DNA of 37,760 nt from the NCBI GenBank assembly GCA_019247775.1, contig JAFBAN010000126.1, positions 1 to 37,760 on the forward strand, given 5' to 3'. The notes beneath the pieces are model-generated. The model worked only from the letters and a program-made list of their open reading frames with translations. It searched no databases and was not told the DNA's origin. Made by a program: the position numbers and the translations under genes. Below, one piece after another: positions 16,437 through 25,319 of this stretch. The number at the start of each line of letters is the position of its first letter. Within the stretch, counting starts at the first letter, position 1. The stretch is from Chitinophagaceae bacterium (lineage in GTDB: Bacteria > Bacteroidota > Bacteroidia > Chitinophagales > Chitinophagaceae).

Positions 16437-16787
16437 ATGATCACGGTCTATGGTATCCCCAATTGCGATGTAATAAAAAAAGCCACCAGCTGGCTGCAGG
16501 CGAATAAGATCGCATATACTTTTCACGATTACAGGAAAGATGGCATCGAAACAGACAAACTGCGGGGCTGGTGTAAGCAGACCGGTTATGAAACGATCTT
16601 CAATAAACGAAGTACCACCTGGAAAGAGCTCGATCCCAAAATACAGGCGGCTGTCGATTCCGAAGCCGCAGCCATTCGCGTGATGTCGGAACACACCAGC
16701 ATCATCAAACGACCTGTGATCGAGAAAAATGGAAAAGTAGTTGCCGTAGGTTTCGATGAAAAGAAATACCGGGAGATTTTTAAATAG
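16437..16787 (+). CDS. ArsC/Spx/YffB-type thioredoxin-fold protein
   Basis: A 116-residue protein of the ArsC superfamily. The N-terminal MITVYGIPNCDVIKKATSWL carries the single family Cys (YGIPNCD), and RPVIEKNGKVVAVGFDEKKY near the end contains the conserved R-P-[VI] segment. It looks closest to the YffB/ArsC-family reductases of unknown substrate rather than to true arsenate reductases. Its TAG stop (16785-16787) directly abuts the stop of the convergent thioredoxin gene, with no base between. Confidence 0.87.
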   Translation: MITVYGIPNCDVIKKATSWLQANKIAYTFHDYRKDGIETDKLRGWCKQTGYETIFNKRSTTWKELDPKIQAAVDSEAAAIRVMSEHTSIIKRPVIEKNGKVVAVGFDEKKYREIFK

Positions 16788-17870
16788 CTATTTATTTAAC
16801 ACCTGTTTCAGCGCCCTGTTCAGATCATCACCCCTGAGATCGCGGCCAATGATCTTGCCATTGGGATCGATCAGGAAATTGGCGGGGATACTCTGAATAT
16901 GGTATAACTGCGCCACGGCATTGTTCCAGTACTGCAGATCGCTCACATGGGTCCAGGCCAGGTTATCCGCCTGGATCGCCTGCAGCCAGTTGGGCCGCGA
17001 CTGATCCAGCGAAACCCCAAGCACTGTAAAGTTTTTGTTCTTGTACGTGTTGTAAGCATTCACCACATTCGGGTTTTCCATGCGGCAGGGGCGGCACCAG
17101 CTGGCCCAGAAGTCCACCAGCACATATTTACCGCGGAAAGATGAAAGTGATACCGGTTTGCCATTGGTGTCCTTCTGCGTAAAATCGAGAGCCTGGGTAC
17201 CTACCGTACCCACTTTGGCATCGCTGATATTTTTTTCGAGGCTACGGGCGAATGCACCTTTATGAGCCGCAGGCGTGAGTTCGGCGTAGTAGGATTCCAC
17301 TTCACTGATGCTGTTGAAGATCGGCGCCATCACCGACAGCACAAAAGCGCTGACGGGTGATGTTTTCCTTGCGCGGACGAATTGCACGCTCGCGTTCACG
17401 GCGTTGGATCGTACGCCGGTGTAGATCTGCATCAGCGAATCTTTTTTCCTGGGATCTCTTTCGGGGTTGATCATTCCGGCGAGGCCCTGGAGCTGCTGCA
17501 GGTAGGGTATGAACTGCTTTTTAAAGGCCTGGAAATCTTCCTGCAGGTAAGAGCCTTTTACCGTAGCCTTTGTGAGATCGGACGCGTCGGCTGTAACGGT
17601 AACGGCATCATTCCCCATAAAAAAATCAACCATGCCCTGCAGGCCCTGAAAACTTAACTGGTATATCGAAGGATCTTCAACACGTCCTTTGAAAACAAAG
17701 CTGCCGTTCTTTACGGTTGTCTTGCCCAACTGACGGCCTTCAGCGCCATCGAGCAATATTACCTGGGCGCTGTCTTTGAGTCCGCTGATCTTTCCGCTGA
17801 TAACATATCCTTCGGTGGGCTGTGCCGCAGACAAAAGCGGTAAAAAAACAAGCGTAAATAATCTTTTCAT
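16788..17870 (-). CDS. TlpA-like thioredoxin-domain protein with DUF4369-like N-terminus
   Basis: A 360-residue exported thiol-disulfide oxidoreductase. A signal peptide (about 1-17) is followed by a DUF4369-like beta domain (about 20-110), a helical linker, and a TlpA/ResA-type thioredoxin domain (about 222-358). The active site is FWASWCRPC with Cys at 259 and 262, and the cis-Pro loop reads IQSIPANFLID. It probably acts in the periplasm, reducing or isomerising disulfides of envelope proteins or apocytochromes. It starts one base after the hisIE stop codon, so it is almost certainly the last gene of the late-his operon. A cytochrome c is encoded in the same biosynthetic block, but a functional link is only speculation. 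Confidence 0.88.
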   Translation of the reverse strand: MKRLFTLVFLPLLSAAQPTEGYVISGKISGLKDSAQVILLDGAEGRQLGKTTVKNGSFVFKGRVEDPSIYQLSFQGLQGMVDFFMGNDAVTVTADASDLTKATVKGSYLQEDFQAFKKQFIPYLQQLQGLAGMINPERDPRKKDSLMQIYTGVRSNAVNASVQFVRARKTSPVSAFVLSVMAPIFNSISEVESYYAELTPAAHKGAFARSLEKNISDAKVGTVGTQALDFTQKDTNGKPVSLSSFRGKYVLVDFWASWCRPCRMENPNVVNAYNTYKNKNFTVLGVSLDQSRPNWLQAIQADNLAWTHVSDLQYWNNAVAQLYHIQSIPANFLIDPNGKIIGRDLRGDDLNRALKQVLNK

Positions 17871-17871
17871 A

Positions 17872-18468
17872 CTATCTGGAATGACGTTTCTGTAAAACCC
17901 CGATCACACTCTGCAAGTTATGCCCTTTGGCGTTAAGCAAAAGCAAATAATGGAAGAGCAGATCGGCGGCTTCATCGAGGAACAGGCCCTCATTATTGTC
18001 CTTGGCTTCGATCACCAGTTCTACGGCCTCCTCCCCTACTTTCTGGGCTATCTTATTGATCCCCTTTGAGAACAGCCGGGCCACATAGGAATCGTCTGGC
18101 GAAGCCTGCTTGCGCAGCCGGATGATCTCCTCCAGGTACACCAGGAAATTATCGCTGTGGTTCCGCTCGCTCCAGCAGGTATCTGCGCCTGTATGGCAGA
18201 CAGGCCCGGCGGGATGGGCTTTAATGAGCAGGGTATCCTTATCGCAGTCCTCTGCCATACTCTTCAGTTCCAGAAAATGGCCGCTTTCCTCGCCTTTGGT
18301 CCAGAGGCGCTTTTTACTGCGACTGTAAAAAGTGACTTTGCCTGTCTGCTCGGTCTGCTTAACAGCTTCTTCATTCATAAAACCGAGCATCAGCACTTTC
18401 TGCGTATCATAGTCCTGCACTATAGCAGGGATAAGACCGTCGGCATATTTGGTGTAGTCGAGTTTCAT
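17872..18468 (-). CDS. hisIE: Phosphoribosyl-AMP cyclohydrolase / phosphoribosyl-ATP pyrophosphatase
   Basis: A 198-residue bifunctional enzyme for histidine steps 2 and 3: the HisE part removes pyrophosphate from phosphoribosyl-ATP and the HisI part opens the adenine ring of phosphoribosyl-AMP. The HisI domain (about 1-110) has MLGFMNEEA, FYSRSKKRLWTKGEESGH, DCDKDTLLIKAHPAGPVCHTG with its Zn and Mg ligands. The HisE domain (about 112-198) has SYVARLFSKG, KVGEEAVELVIEAK and DEAADLLFHYL. Length is typical of the fusion. It lies downstream of hisF across 173 bp that contain a long palindrome, and is directly followed by the tlpA-like gene. Confidence 0.96.
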   Translation of the reverse strand: MKLDYTKYADGLIPAIVQDYDTQKVLMLGFMNEEAVKQTEQTGKVTFYSRSKKRLWTKGEESGHFLELKSMAEDCDKDTLLIKAHPAGPVCHTGADTCWSERNHSDNFLVYLEEIIRLRKQASPDDSYVARLFSKGINKIAQKVGEEAVELVIEAKDNNEGLFLDEAADLLFHYLLLLNAKGHNLQSVIGVLQKRHSR

Positions 18469-18543
18469 ACTTATCGGTTTAAATGAGCGCTGCGGAAATG
18501 TTCAGCAACTTATTCTTTTGCCTCACAGGTCTATAGCTCAGCC

Positions 18544-18619
18544 TTTTTTCAACACAGAGGTCACGGAGGATGCACAGAGGGCCCTCTGTGTGACCACTGT
18601 GACCTCTGTGTTGAAAAAA
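18544..18619. repeat. 76-bp imperfect palindrome between hisF and hisIE
   Basis: The sequence is symmetric about 18581/18582. The central CACAGAGGGCCCTCTGTG is a perfect 18-bp palindrome, the outer 21 bp of each arm (TTTTTTC plus AACACAGAGGTCAC) pair perfectly, and the section between has five mismatches. The words CACAGAGG and CTCTGTG link it to the inverted repeat at 29463-29580. In the minus-strand operon transcript it would form a very stable hairpin between hisF and hisIE. There is no U run after the stem, so it is not a standard terminator. Confidence 0.92.
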
Positions 18620-18641
18620 TAAAATTAGGCGACCCCCGCCG

Positions 18642-19400
18642 TTAAATCCGCACATCGATATTTTTTTCCTGCAAAAAAGATTTCAGTTCCGGTATGCCGA
18701 TCTCCTTAAAATGAAAGATACTTGCGGCCAGTGCTGCATCGGCTTTTCCCTTGGTGAATACATCAACAAAATGCTCCATCGTACCGCCGCCCCCCGAAGC
18801 GATCACCGGCACCGGCAGTGCTGCTGCCAGTTGGGAAGTGATATCCAGTGCAAACCCTGCCTTGGTACCATCATGGTTCATGGAAGTTAGCAATATTTCA
18901 CCGGCCCCTGCATCCACGGCCTGCCGGGCCCATTCCTCAGCAAGGGTTTCGGTACGGGTGCGGCCGCCATTGAGATAAACATACCACCGGCCATCTGTTT
19001 CCTGCCGGGTATCTATGGCCAGTACCACACACTGGCTCCCGAATTCCCGGGCAAGATCAGCCACCAGTGCGGGATTTTTGTAGGCTGCGGTATTGACCGA
19101 GATCTTATCAGCGCCATTCTGCAGCAACACGCTTACATCTTCCACACTGCTGATGCCGCCACCCACGGTGAACGGGATATTGATATGATGCGAGATGCGA
19201 TTGACCAGCTCGCTCAGCGTCTTTCTTTTTTCAACGGTGGCGGTGATATCGAGGAATACCAGTTCATCAGCGCCCTGGGCTGCATACAAGGCGCCCAATT
19301 CTACCGGATCGCCGGCATCGCGGATATTCTCGAAGTTGATGCCCTTTACGGTGCGGCCGTCCTTGATATCGAGACAGGGTATGATCCTTTTGGTAAGCAT
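18642..19400 (-). CDS. hisF: Imidazole glycerol phosphate synthase, cyclase subunit
   Basis: A 252-residue beta/alpha barrel that, with HisH, turns PRFAR and ammonia into imidazole glycerol phosphate and AICAR. Conserved stretches: [28 protein letters not shown] (catalytic Asp at about 11), [26 protein letters not shown] (second catalytic Asp region), [22 protein letters not shown] loop (here GFALD) and IASGGGG. Length is standard. The ATG lies 2 bp after the hisA stop, so the two are tightly coupled. Confidence 0.97.
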   Translation of the reverse strand: MLTKRIIPCLDIKDGRTVKGINFENIRDAGDPVELGALYAAQGADELVFLDITATVEKRKTLSELVNRISHHINIPFTVGGGISSVEDVSVLLQNGADKISVNTAAYKNPALVADLAREFGSQCVVLAIDTRQETDGRWYVYLNGGRTRTETLAEEWARQAVDAGAGEILLTSMNHDGTKAGFALDITSQLAAALPVPVIASGGGGTMEHFVDVFTKGKADAALAASIFHFKEIGIPELKSFLQEKNIDVRI

Positions 19401-19402
19401 AT

Positions 19403-20119
19403 TTAGCTGAATGTTGCGAGTTCGGTCAGTAATATCTTTCCTTCGTAAATGGCTTTGCCTACGATAGCGCCCTTACATCCCGCATTCTCCAGTTCTTCCA
19501 GGTCGGCAAGGGAACTGACGCCGCCGCTGGCGATGAAAAACAATTGGGGAAACTGCGCCAGGATCTTTTTATACAATTCCAATGAGGGTCCTTCCATTTT
19601 CCCATCCTTGCTTACGTCCGTACAAAATATCTGTGTGATGCCTTTGCCGGCATATTTTCCGATAAAATCGATGATATCGATATCGGTCGTTTCCAGCCAT
19701 CCGCTAACCGCGATCTTTTCATTCCGCACATCCGCACCAAGCAGGAATTTATCCGGCCCGTATTTTTCGATCCAGCTGCCGAATAAATCCTCATCCTTCA
19801 CCCCCAGGCTTCCGATGGTAGCCATTGCGGCGCCCGATCCGAACACCAGTTGAAGGTCCTGCTCCGTTTTAATGCCGCCGCCGAAATCGATCTCCAGTGA
19901 AGTGTGCTGCGCGATCGTTTCCAGTACTTTCCAGTTGGTTACCGAACCGGCTTTGGCCCCGTCCAGGTCAACCAGGTGTAAACGGCGCAGGCCTGCCGCT
20001 TCAAACTGCTTGGCGATCTCCAGAGGACTATGGTGGTATACGGTCTTGCGCTCATAGTCGCCCTGCGTGAGACGAACGCATTTTCCGTCGATAATGTCTA
20101 TGGCGGGGATGATGATCAC
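19403..20119 (-). CDS. hisA: ProFAR isomerase
   Basis: A 238-residue beta/alpha barrel catalysing the Amadori isomerisation of ProFAR to PRFAR in histidine synthesis. Motifs: [19 protein letters not shown] with the catalytic Asp at about 8, [40 protein letters not shown] (second Asp), and [15 protein letters not shown]. The start is GTG at 20119; there is no ATG at the conserved N-terminus. It follows hisH after 46 bp and precedes hisF by 2 bp. Confidence 0.97.
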   Translation of the reverse strand: MIIIPAIDIIDGKCVRLTQGDYERKTVYHHSPLEIAKQFEAAGLRRLHLVDLDGAKAGSVTNWKVLETIAQHTSLEIDFGGGIKTEQDLQLVFGSGAAMATIGSLGVKDEDLFGSWIEKYGPDKFLLGADVRNEKIAVSGWLETTDIDIIDFIGKYAGKGITQIFCTDVSKDGKMEGPSLELYKKILAQFPQLFFIASGGVSSLADLEELENAGCKGAIVGKAIYEGKILLTELATFS

Positions 20120-20165
20120 GGATTGATATGATTTAGGTACAGATTGCTATGATTTATTGAGACGC

Positions 20166-20756
20166 TCAGAGTTCAATGAAATTCTTTAATATCCGTTCAC
20201 CTACTGCCGCACTTTTTTCGGGGTGGAACTGCACGCCATAAAAATTGTTCTTGTGCAATGCAGAACTATACGCCTGGATATATTCTGTACTGGCTATCGC
20301 ATTCGGGCCGGTTTCAGCATAATAGCTGTGCACAAAATAGCAATAGCTGTTCTCCGCCACCCCGTTAAACAAAGACGATCCAAGGCCATAGATATTATTC
20401 CAGCCCACCTGCGGTATCTTGATCTCCGGGTCAGTTGTTTTGAACCGCATTACTTTCTCTTCAAAAATGCCAAGGCAGTTGGTATTATTTTCCTCGCTGT
20501 GACTGCACAGCAACTGCATACCGAGGCATATCCCCAGCACCGGCTGCCGCAGCTCCCTGATCAGGTTATCGAGCCGGCGCTCCTTCAGGTAGGCCATCGC
20601 GGTACTGGCTTCACCTACGCCGGGGAAGATCACCTTATCTGCGGAACCCAGCTGCTCATGATCATCGGTTACAATGGCTTCCACACCGATCCGCTCCAGT
20701 GCGTAGAGGACAGACCGGATATTCCCTGCATTGTATTTGACAATTGCGAGTTTCAT
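20166..20756 (-). CDS. hisH: Imidazole glycerol phosphate synthase, glutaminase subunit
   Basis: A 196-residue class I glutamine amidotransferase that supplies ammonia to HisF. The nucleophile elbow GICLGMQLL has Cys at about 77, and VQFHPEKS carries the His-Glu of the triad; FPGVGEASTAM is the oxyanion-side loop. It is the first late-his gene after trpA, separated by 99 bp that contain a tRNA-Gly gene on the other strand. The first codons of hisH overlap the candidate promoter of that tRNA. Confidence 0.97.
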   Translation of the reverse strand: MKLAIVKYNAGNIRSVLYALERIGVEAIVTDDHEQLGSADKVIFPGVGEASTAMAYLKERRLDNLIRELRQPVLGICLGMQLLCSHSEENNTNCLGIFEEKVMRFKTTDPEIKIPQVGWNNIYGLGSSLFNGVAENSYCYFVHSYYAETGPNAIASTEYIQAYSSALHKNNFYGVQFHPEKSAAVGERILKNFIEL

Positions 20757-20766
20757 ATTAACTTTA
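20736..20766 (+). promoter_or_regulatory. Candidate tRNA-Gly promoter inside the hisH start
   Basis: TTTG (20736-20739), a 19-bp spacer and TAACTTTA (20759-20766, one mismatch to TAnnTTTG) lie on the plus strand, 10 bp before the tRNA. The -33 part overlaps the first codons of the opposite-strand hisH gene. Confidence 0.45.
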
Positions 20767-20776
20767 GTTCATTCAA

Positions 20777-20849
20777 GCGACAATAGCTCATCCGGTAGAG
20801 TATCAGTTTCCCAAACTGAAGGTGGCGGGTTCGAGTCCCGTTTGTCGCT
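20777..20849 (+). tRNA. tRNA-Gly (anticodon CCC)
   Basis: A 73-nt cloverleaf: acceptor stem GCGACAA with TTGTCGC, D arm GCTC/GAGT, anticodon arm TCAGT-TTCCCAA-ACTGA giving anticodon CCC, T arm GCGGG-TTCGAGT-CCCGT, and discriminator base T, as expected for glycine tRNAs. CCA is not encoded. It reads GGG codons. It lies on the plus strand between trpA and hisH, both on the minus strand, so any trpA-to-hisH read-through transcript carries its complement. Confidence 0.95.
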
Positions 20850-20855
20850 CTGGTT

Positions 20856-21635
20856 TTATTCTTCCAGCACGCCACGGATAAACTCTTTTGTCCGCTGTCC
20901 GATCGTTTCGTTAGTTGTCCCATCCAGCGCTTTGATAAAAGCCGTTCCGATGATCGCTCCATTCGCATGCCTGCATGCCGCAGCGAAGGTCTGTTTGTCT
21001 TTGATGCCAAATCCAACCAATACCGGGTTTTTCAATTGCATCTGCTGCAGCCGCTGCAGGTATTGTTCCACCGCATTGAAATCCTTATCCTTTCCGGTAG
21101 TGGCGGATGAACTCACCGCATATAAAAAGCCGGTACTGAGCGCATCCAGTTTTTTTATTCGTTCTTCCGAGGTTTCGGGTGTGACGAGAAAGATAAAATC
21201 GAGCCCATACTTGCGGATGACAGCGCCATATTCCGTTTCAAATTCGAATTCGGGCAGATCGGGCAGGATCAGGCCATCGATGCCAAGTGTGGCTGCGGTG
21301 GCACAGAACTTTTCGAAACCGAATTGCAGCACCGGGTTCATATAGCCCATCAGGATAACAGGTACCGTAATGTTTTTCCGGAAGGTCTGCAACTGCTCGA
21401 ATAACACCGCGATCGTCATCCCATTCTCCAGGGCTTTGCTGCCGCTGGCCTGGATCACAGGACCATCCGCCAGGGGATCACTGTAGGGCATACCGAGTTC
21501 GATAAGGTCGGCGCCGCTGTCCTGCAGGGCCTGCATCACTACAACAGTGCTGTTCAGTTGCGGATAGCCCGCGGTGCAATACACGTTCAGTACATTCGCA
21601 GCCTTCTTTTTGAATAATTCCTGTATCCTGCTCAT
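20856..21635 (-). CDS. trpA: Tryptophan synthase alpha subunit
   Basis: A 259-residue beta/alpha barrel that cleaves indole-3-glycerol phosphate and channels indole to TrpB. The catalytic residues are visible in LIELGMPYSDPLADGPVIQ (Glu at about 46, Asp at about 57), along with CTAGYP near the start, GLILPDLP and LVGFGIKDKQTF near the end. Length is normal. It starts 7 bp after trpB and is the last trp gene; its stop is 7 bp from the 3' end of the opposite-strand tRNA-Gly. Confidence 0.97.
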   Translation of the reverse strand: MSRIQELFKKKAANVLNVYCTAGYPQLNSTVVVMQALQDSGADLIELGMPYSDPLADGPVIQASGSKALENGMTIAVLFEQLQTFRKNITVPVILMGYMNPVLQFGFEKFCATAATLGIDGLILPDLPEFEFETEYGAVIRKYGLDFIFLVTPETSEERIKKLDALSTGFLYAVSSSATTGKDKDFNAVEQYLQRLQQMQLKNPVLVGFGIKDKQTFAAACRHANGAIIGTAFIKALDGTTNETIGQRTKEFIRGVLEE

Positions 21636-21642
21636 GATCTTT

Positions 21643-22848
21643 TTATTGATCCATTTTTTCCAGCGCGCCCATATAGGTGGCGAGATCCTTATCGCCTCTT
21701 CCGCTCAGACAAACCACTACTCTATCGGAAGATTTCAGATTCAGTTTATCCAGCACCGATAACGCGTGAGCTGATTCCAGCGCCGGTATGATCCCTTCTG
21801 TTTTGCTGAGATGGAATGCTGCCTGCAATGCTTCATCATCGGTGGCGCTGAGAAATGTTCCGCGTCCGCTCTCGAACAGGTGCGCATGCAGGGGACCAAC
21901 CCCGGGATAATCGAGGCCTGCAGAAATACTATGCGGTTCCACCACCTGTCCATCTGCGGTCTGCATCACCAGGCTCTTGCTGCCATGCAGCACGCCCGGC
22001 TTTCCCAGTTGCGTAGTGGCTGCACTCATGCCGCTGTTGACTCCGTGACCGGCCGCTTCTACGGCTACCAGCTGCACAGTGGTTTCATCCAGGAAATGAT
22101 AGAAAGCTCCAGCCGCATTGCTGCCGCCGCCCACGCAGGCTACCACATGCGATGGAAGTTCGCTGCCGGTCTTCTCCTTCAGCTGCCAGCGCATTTCTTC
22201 GCTGATCACACTTTGAAACCGGGCAACCATATCAGGGTAAGGATGCGGCCCTACCACGCTGCCAATGATATAATGGGTATCGTTCGGGTTATTGATCCAG
22301 TCGCGGATGGCTTCATTGGTGGCGTCTTTCAATGTCTTGCTGCCGCTGGTGGCAGGGATAACCGTAGCACCCAGCATTTTCATACGGGCCACATTCGGAG
22401 CCTGGCGTTCGATATCCTTTGCTCCCATGTAAACGATGCACTGAATGCCTTTCAGCGCGCAAACGGTTGCGGTGGCCACGCCATGCTGGCCCGCACCGGT
22501 TTCGGCGATGATGCGCTTCTTGCCCAGCTTGATCGCAAGCAGTATCTGGCCGATTGTATTGTTGATCTTATGGGCCCCGGTATGGCAAAGATCTTCCCGC
22601 TTCAGGAAAACAGTTGTTCCCAGTTCCCTGCTCAGGCGTTCGGCAAGGAATAATGGCGTGGGGCGGCCCACATAATCTTTAAGCAGCTGTTTAAACTCTT
22701 TCTGGAAACCCGGTTCGTACATGATCTCCAGGTATCCATTCTTCAACTCTTCCACATTACGATGCAACATTTCGGGTATATAAGCGCCGCCGAACCGGCC
22801 ATAATAGCCCTGCGCATCGGGTTGCTGGAAGCTTGTACTGGTTGACAT
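21643..22848 (-). CDS. trpB: Tryptophan synthase beta subunit
   Basis: A 401-residue PLP enzyme condensing indole and serine to tryptophan. The PLP lysine lies in [13 protein letters not shown] (about residue 94), followed by [13 protein letters not shown], the phosphate loop [10 protein letters not shown], and the family-typical [14 protein letters not shown] start. This is the TrpB1 type, paired with trpA directly downstream. It follows trpF by 9 bp. Confidence 0.98.
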   Translation of the reverse strand: MSTSTSFQQPDAQGYYGRFGGAYIPEMLHRNVEELKNGYLEIMYEPGFQKEFKQLLKDYVGRPTPLFLAERLSRELGTTVFLKREDLCHTGAHKINNTIGQILLAIKLGKKRIIAETGAGQHGVATATVCALKGIQCIVYMGAKDIERQAPNVARMKMLGATVIPATSGSKTLKDATNEAIRDWINNPNDTHYIIGSVVGPHPYPDMVARFQSVISEEMRWQLKEKTGSELPSHVVACVGGGSNAAGAFYHFLDETTVQLVAVEAAGHGVNSGMSAATTQLGKPGVLHGSKSLVMQTADGQVVEPHSISAGLDYPGVGPLHAHLFESGRGTFLSATDDEALQAAFHLSKTEGIIPALESAHALSVLDKLNLKSSDRVVVCLSGRGDKDLATYMGALEKMDQ

Positions 22849-22857
22849 GTTTTCGAT

Positions 22858-23502
22858 TTACTTCAGTTCTTTAATTGCTTTCACAAAATTTCTCACCTGG
22901 TCCATATCCTTCACACCCGGCGAGATCTCGAAACGGCTGTTCAGGTCCACCGAAAAAAGATCCTTCGCAACCGGGTCCTGCATAAACTCGGACAGCGCAT
23001 CAACATCATCGGGACCAATACCGCCGCTAAGGAAAAAAGGCTTCTGGATGTTCAGTTGTTTCAATATATCCCAGTTGAATTTCTTTCCCGTGCCGCCATA
23101 GCCGACTCCCGCGGTATCGAACATGAACATGTCGGCGATATCCTGGTAGTCTTTGATCTTCCACAGCACATTATCATCTTCGCGCAGACGAAAAGCCTTG
23201 ATCACGGACACATAGTTGGAAACGCGCTCACAATACCGCGGCGTTTCATCGCCATGCAACTGAACCAGGTATAGCCCGCAGTCGTCTACCGTCTGAAGCA
23301 ATTCGTCTACATCCGCATTTACAAAAACCCCAACCTTGTTGATGCCTTTACCCCTGATCTTTTTGATCTCCGGCCGGGGCATGAAGCGGAAAGCATAACG
23401 CGGCGATTTGGGGTAAAAAATGAACCCTGCGAACTCTACTCCTGCATCGTCGAGTTGCATTACCTGGTCAACGCTGGTCATGCCGCAGACTTTACTACGC
23501 AT
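22858..23502 (-). CDS. trpF: Phosphoribosylanthranilate isomerase
   Basis: A 214-residue barrel enzyme isomerising phosphoribosylanthranilate to CdRP. The start KVCGMTSVDQ holds the catalytic Cys (about 6); GVFVNADVDEL, VQLHGDETPRYC, MFDTAGVGYGGTGKKFNWD (catalytic Asp and phosphate loop) and FLSGGIGPDDV complete the family pattern. Its start codon overlaps the end of trpC by 8 bp, indicating translational coupling. Confidence 0.96.
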   Translation of the reverse strand: MRSKVCGMTSVDQVMQLDDAGVEFAGFIFYPKSPRYAFRFMPRPEIKKIRGKGINKVGVFVNADVDELLQTVDDCGLYLVQLHGDETPRYCERVSNYVSVIKAFRLREDDNVLWKIKDYQDIADMFMFDTAGVGYGGTGKKFNWDILKQLNIQKPFFLSGGIGPDDVDALSEFMQDPVAKDLFSVDLNSRFEISPGVKDMDQVRNFVKAIKELK

Positions 23503-24289
23503 TCTGTTTTGCTTTTAGTTGATTTACAAAATCAGCAAAAGCAATCGAAGGATCGGGTTGTTTCATGAAATTCTCGCCGATCAGGAACCCTTTGAAACCT
23601 GCCTGCCTCAAAGTTACGATACTATCCACCTCACTGATACCGCTTTCTGCGATCGCCGGCTTTTCGGGAGGGATCTGATTGATCAGCTGCAGCGATGTAT
23701 TGATATCGACGCTGAATGTTTTCAGGTTCCGGTTATTGACGCCTACCAGGTCTACCTCTTCGCAGACATGGCCCAGTTCTTCTTCATTGTGGATCTCCAG
23801 CAGTACTTCGAGGCCCAGTTTTTTTGCCGCAGCGGCCAACTGCCTGGTTTCAGCCCGCGACAAACAGGCAGCGATCAAAAGGATCAGGTCTGCGCCAGAA
23901 GCTTTCGCTTCCAGCAGCTGGTATTCATCGATCATAAAATCCTTGCGAAGCAGGGGAACGCTGTTGATGCGGGCCTGCACCAGGTCATTCAGCGAGCCGC
24001 CGAAAAATTCCGTATCCGTCAATACCGATATTGCGGAAGCTCCATGGGCAGCATACGCCGCAGTCACTTTTTCAACCGGGGCTGTGCCATTGATCAAACC
24101 TTTACTGGGCGACCTGCGTTTGAATTCGGCGATGATACCCGTTCTGTCAGGATCGATCAAAAATTCCTTCACTGACAATGTTGCCCGTCCGAAGAATGGC
24201 CGTTTTTCAAGCTCCGCAACAGTGGTCTGCACTTTCCGGGATGCAACTTCCGAACGTTTAGCGGCTATGATCGTGTCGAGGATATTCAT
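23495..24289 (-). CDS. trpC: Indole-3-glycerol phosphate synthase
   Basis: A 264-residue barrel enzyme closing CdRP to indole-3-glycerol phosphate. Motifs: AEFKRRSPSKG (catalytic Lys at about 57), SVLTDTEFFGGS, LRKDFMIDEYQL, EASGADLILL-like ASGADLILLIAA, VDLVGVNNRNLKTF, AESGIS and FLIGENFM. It is not fused to trpF, as is usual in Bacteroidota. It overlaps trpD by 4 bp and trpF by 8 bp. Confidence 0.97.
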   Translation of the reverse strand: MNILDTIIAAKRSEVASRKVQTTVAELEKRPFFGRATLSVKEFLIDPDRTGIIAEFKRRSPSKGLINGTAPVEKVTAAYAAHGASAISVLTDTEFFGGSLNDLVQARINSVPLLRKDFMIDEYQLLEAKASGADLILLIAACLSRAETRQLAAAAKKLGLEVLLEIHNEEELGHVCEEVDLVGVNNRNLKTFSVDINTSLQLINQIPPEKPAIAESGISEVDSIVTLRQAGFKGFLIGENFMKQPDPSIAFADFVNQLKAKQNA

Positions 24290-25278
24290 TGCAGGCCGAT
24301 CAGTTTTTGTAATGACTGGTAAGCTTTACCGTTCTCCAGGCTATCTACCGCTGCTTCGTAACAGGTTTCGTAGCTGCCGTAATTTCCGGTGCACTGCAAA
24401 GCCATTGCTGCATTGGCCAGCACCACGGCATTCTGCGCCCAGCTTCCTTCGCCTTTGATGATCTTCGTAAATATCTTCGCCGCCTCCTCTACGCTGTTGC
24501 CCCCGTGGATATCCTGTGCGGTTACCGTGCGTTTGCCAAGCTGTTCGGGCGTCATTACTTTTTCACCTTTGTTGGTGATCACCTTGGTATCGTTGGTGAG
24601 GGATATCTCGTCGTAGCCATCCAATCCATGAATGATGGTGAATGCGTTGCCGCCCTGCTGCAACAGGTAATTATAGATCCGTGCCATCTCGAGGTTGTAA
24701 ACACCTACAAGTTGATAAGCAGGCGCCGCCGGATTCACCATCGGTCCCAGCATATTGAAAAATGTACGTACGCCCAGGTTTTTGCGGATAGGTCCCACAA
24801 TTTTCAATGCAGGGTGAAAAACCGGTGCGTGCAGAAAACAGATATTGGCCGTGTCAAGTTCCTTTCGCAGCGATTCATCACTGCTTTTGAATTTATAACC
24901 CAGTTGCTCCATCACGTTAGATGAGCCGCTGATAGATGAAGCGCCGTAATTGCCATGCTTGGCCACCTTTTGCCCGGCGCCCGCCACTATAAAGCAGGAT
25001 AGCGTTGAGATATTGAAAGTATTTTTTCCATCGCCGCCGGTGCCAACGATATCCATAACAGGCGCTTTACCCAGGTCCACCTTTACACTCAGTTCCAGCA
25101 GCGCATCGCGGAAACCCTGCAGCTCTTCGATGGTGATGCTGCGCATCAGGAAGACGGTAATAAAAGCGGAGATCTCGCTGTCGTTATACTGACCGCGAGA
25201 AATATTGATCAGCACTTCCCTGGCCTGCTCACGCCGCAATGTTTTGTGCTCGAACAGAAACTGTAGAATCTTTTTCAT
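24286..25278 (-). CDS. trpD: Anthranilate phosphoribosyltransferase
   Basis: A 330-residue enzyme joining anthranilate and PRPP. The PRPP loop is DIVGTGGDGKNTFNIST (GTGGDG at about 79-84), then AKHGNYGASSISGSSNVMEQLG, where Tyr replaces the Arg seen in many other phyla (HGNR). FLHAPVFHPALK and NMLGPMVNPA complete the pattern. No glutaminase domain is fused; trpG is separate, 41 bp upstream. Confidence 0.97.
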   Translation of the reverse strand: MKKILQFLFEHKTLRREQAREVLINISRGQYNDSEISAFITVFLMRSITIEELQGFRDALLELSVKVDLGKAPVMDIVGTGGDGKNTFNISTLSCFIVAGAGQKVAKHGNYGASSISGSSNVMEQLGYKFKSSDESLRKELDTANICFLHAPVFHPALKIVGPIRKNLGVRTFFNMLGPMVNPAAPAYQLVGVYNLEMARIYNYLLQQGGNAFTIIHGLDGYDEISLTNDTKVITNKGEKVMTPEQLGKRTVTAQDIHGGNSVEEAAKIFTKIIKGEGSWAQNAVVLANAAMALQCTGNYGSYETCYEAAVDSLENGKAYQSLQKLIGLQ

Positions 25279-25319
25279 GATAATTTCTTTTACCGCGTAC
25301 GGTATGATGCTTGTTACCG

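Noticed and set aside
18544..18619. Palindrome as a terminator of the hisF transcript
   Set aside because: No U run follows the stem on either strand; the flanking T and A runs pair with each other.
20777..20849. Riboswitch or T-box in the trpA-hisH spacer for late his control
   Set aside because: The structure is fully explained by a plus-strand tRNA-Gly; no specifier loop or T-box sequence is seen on the minus strand.
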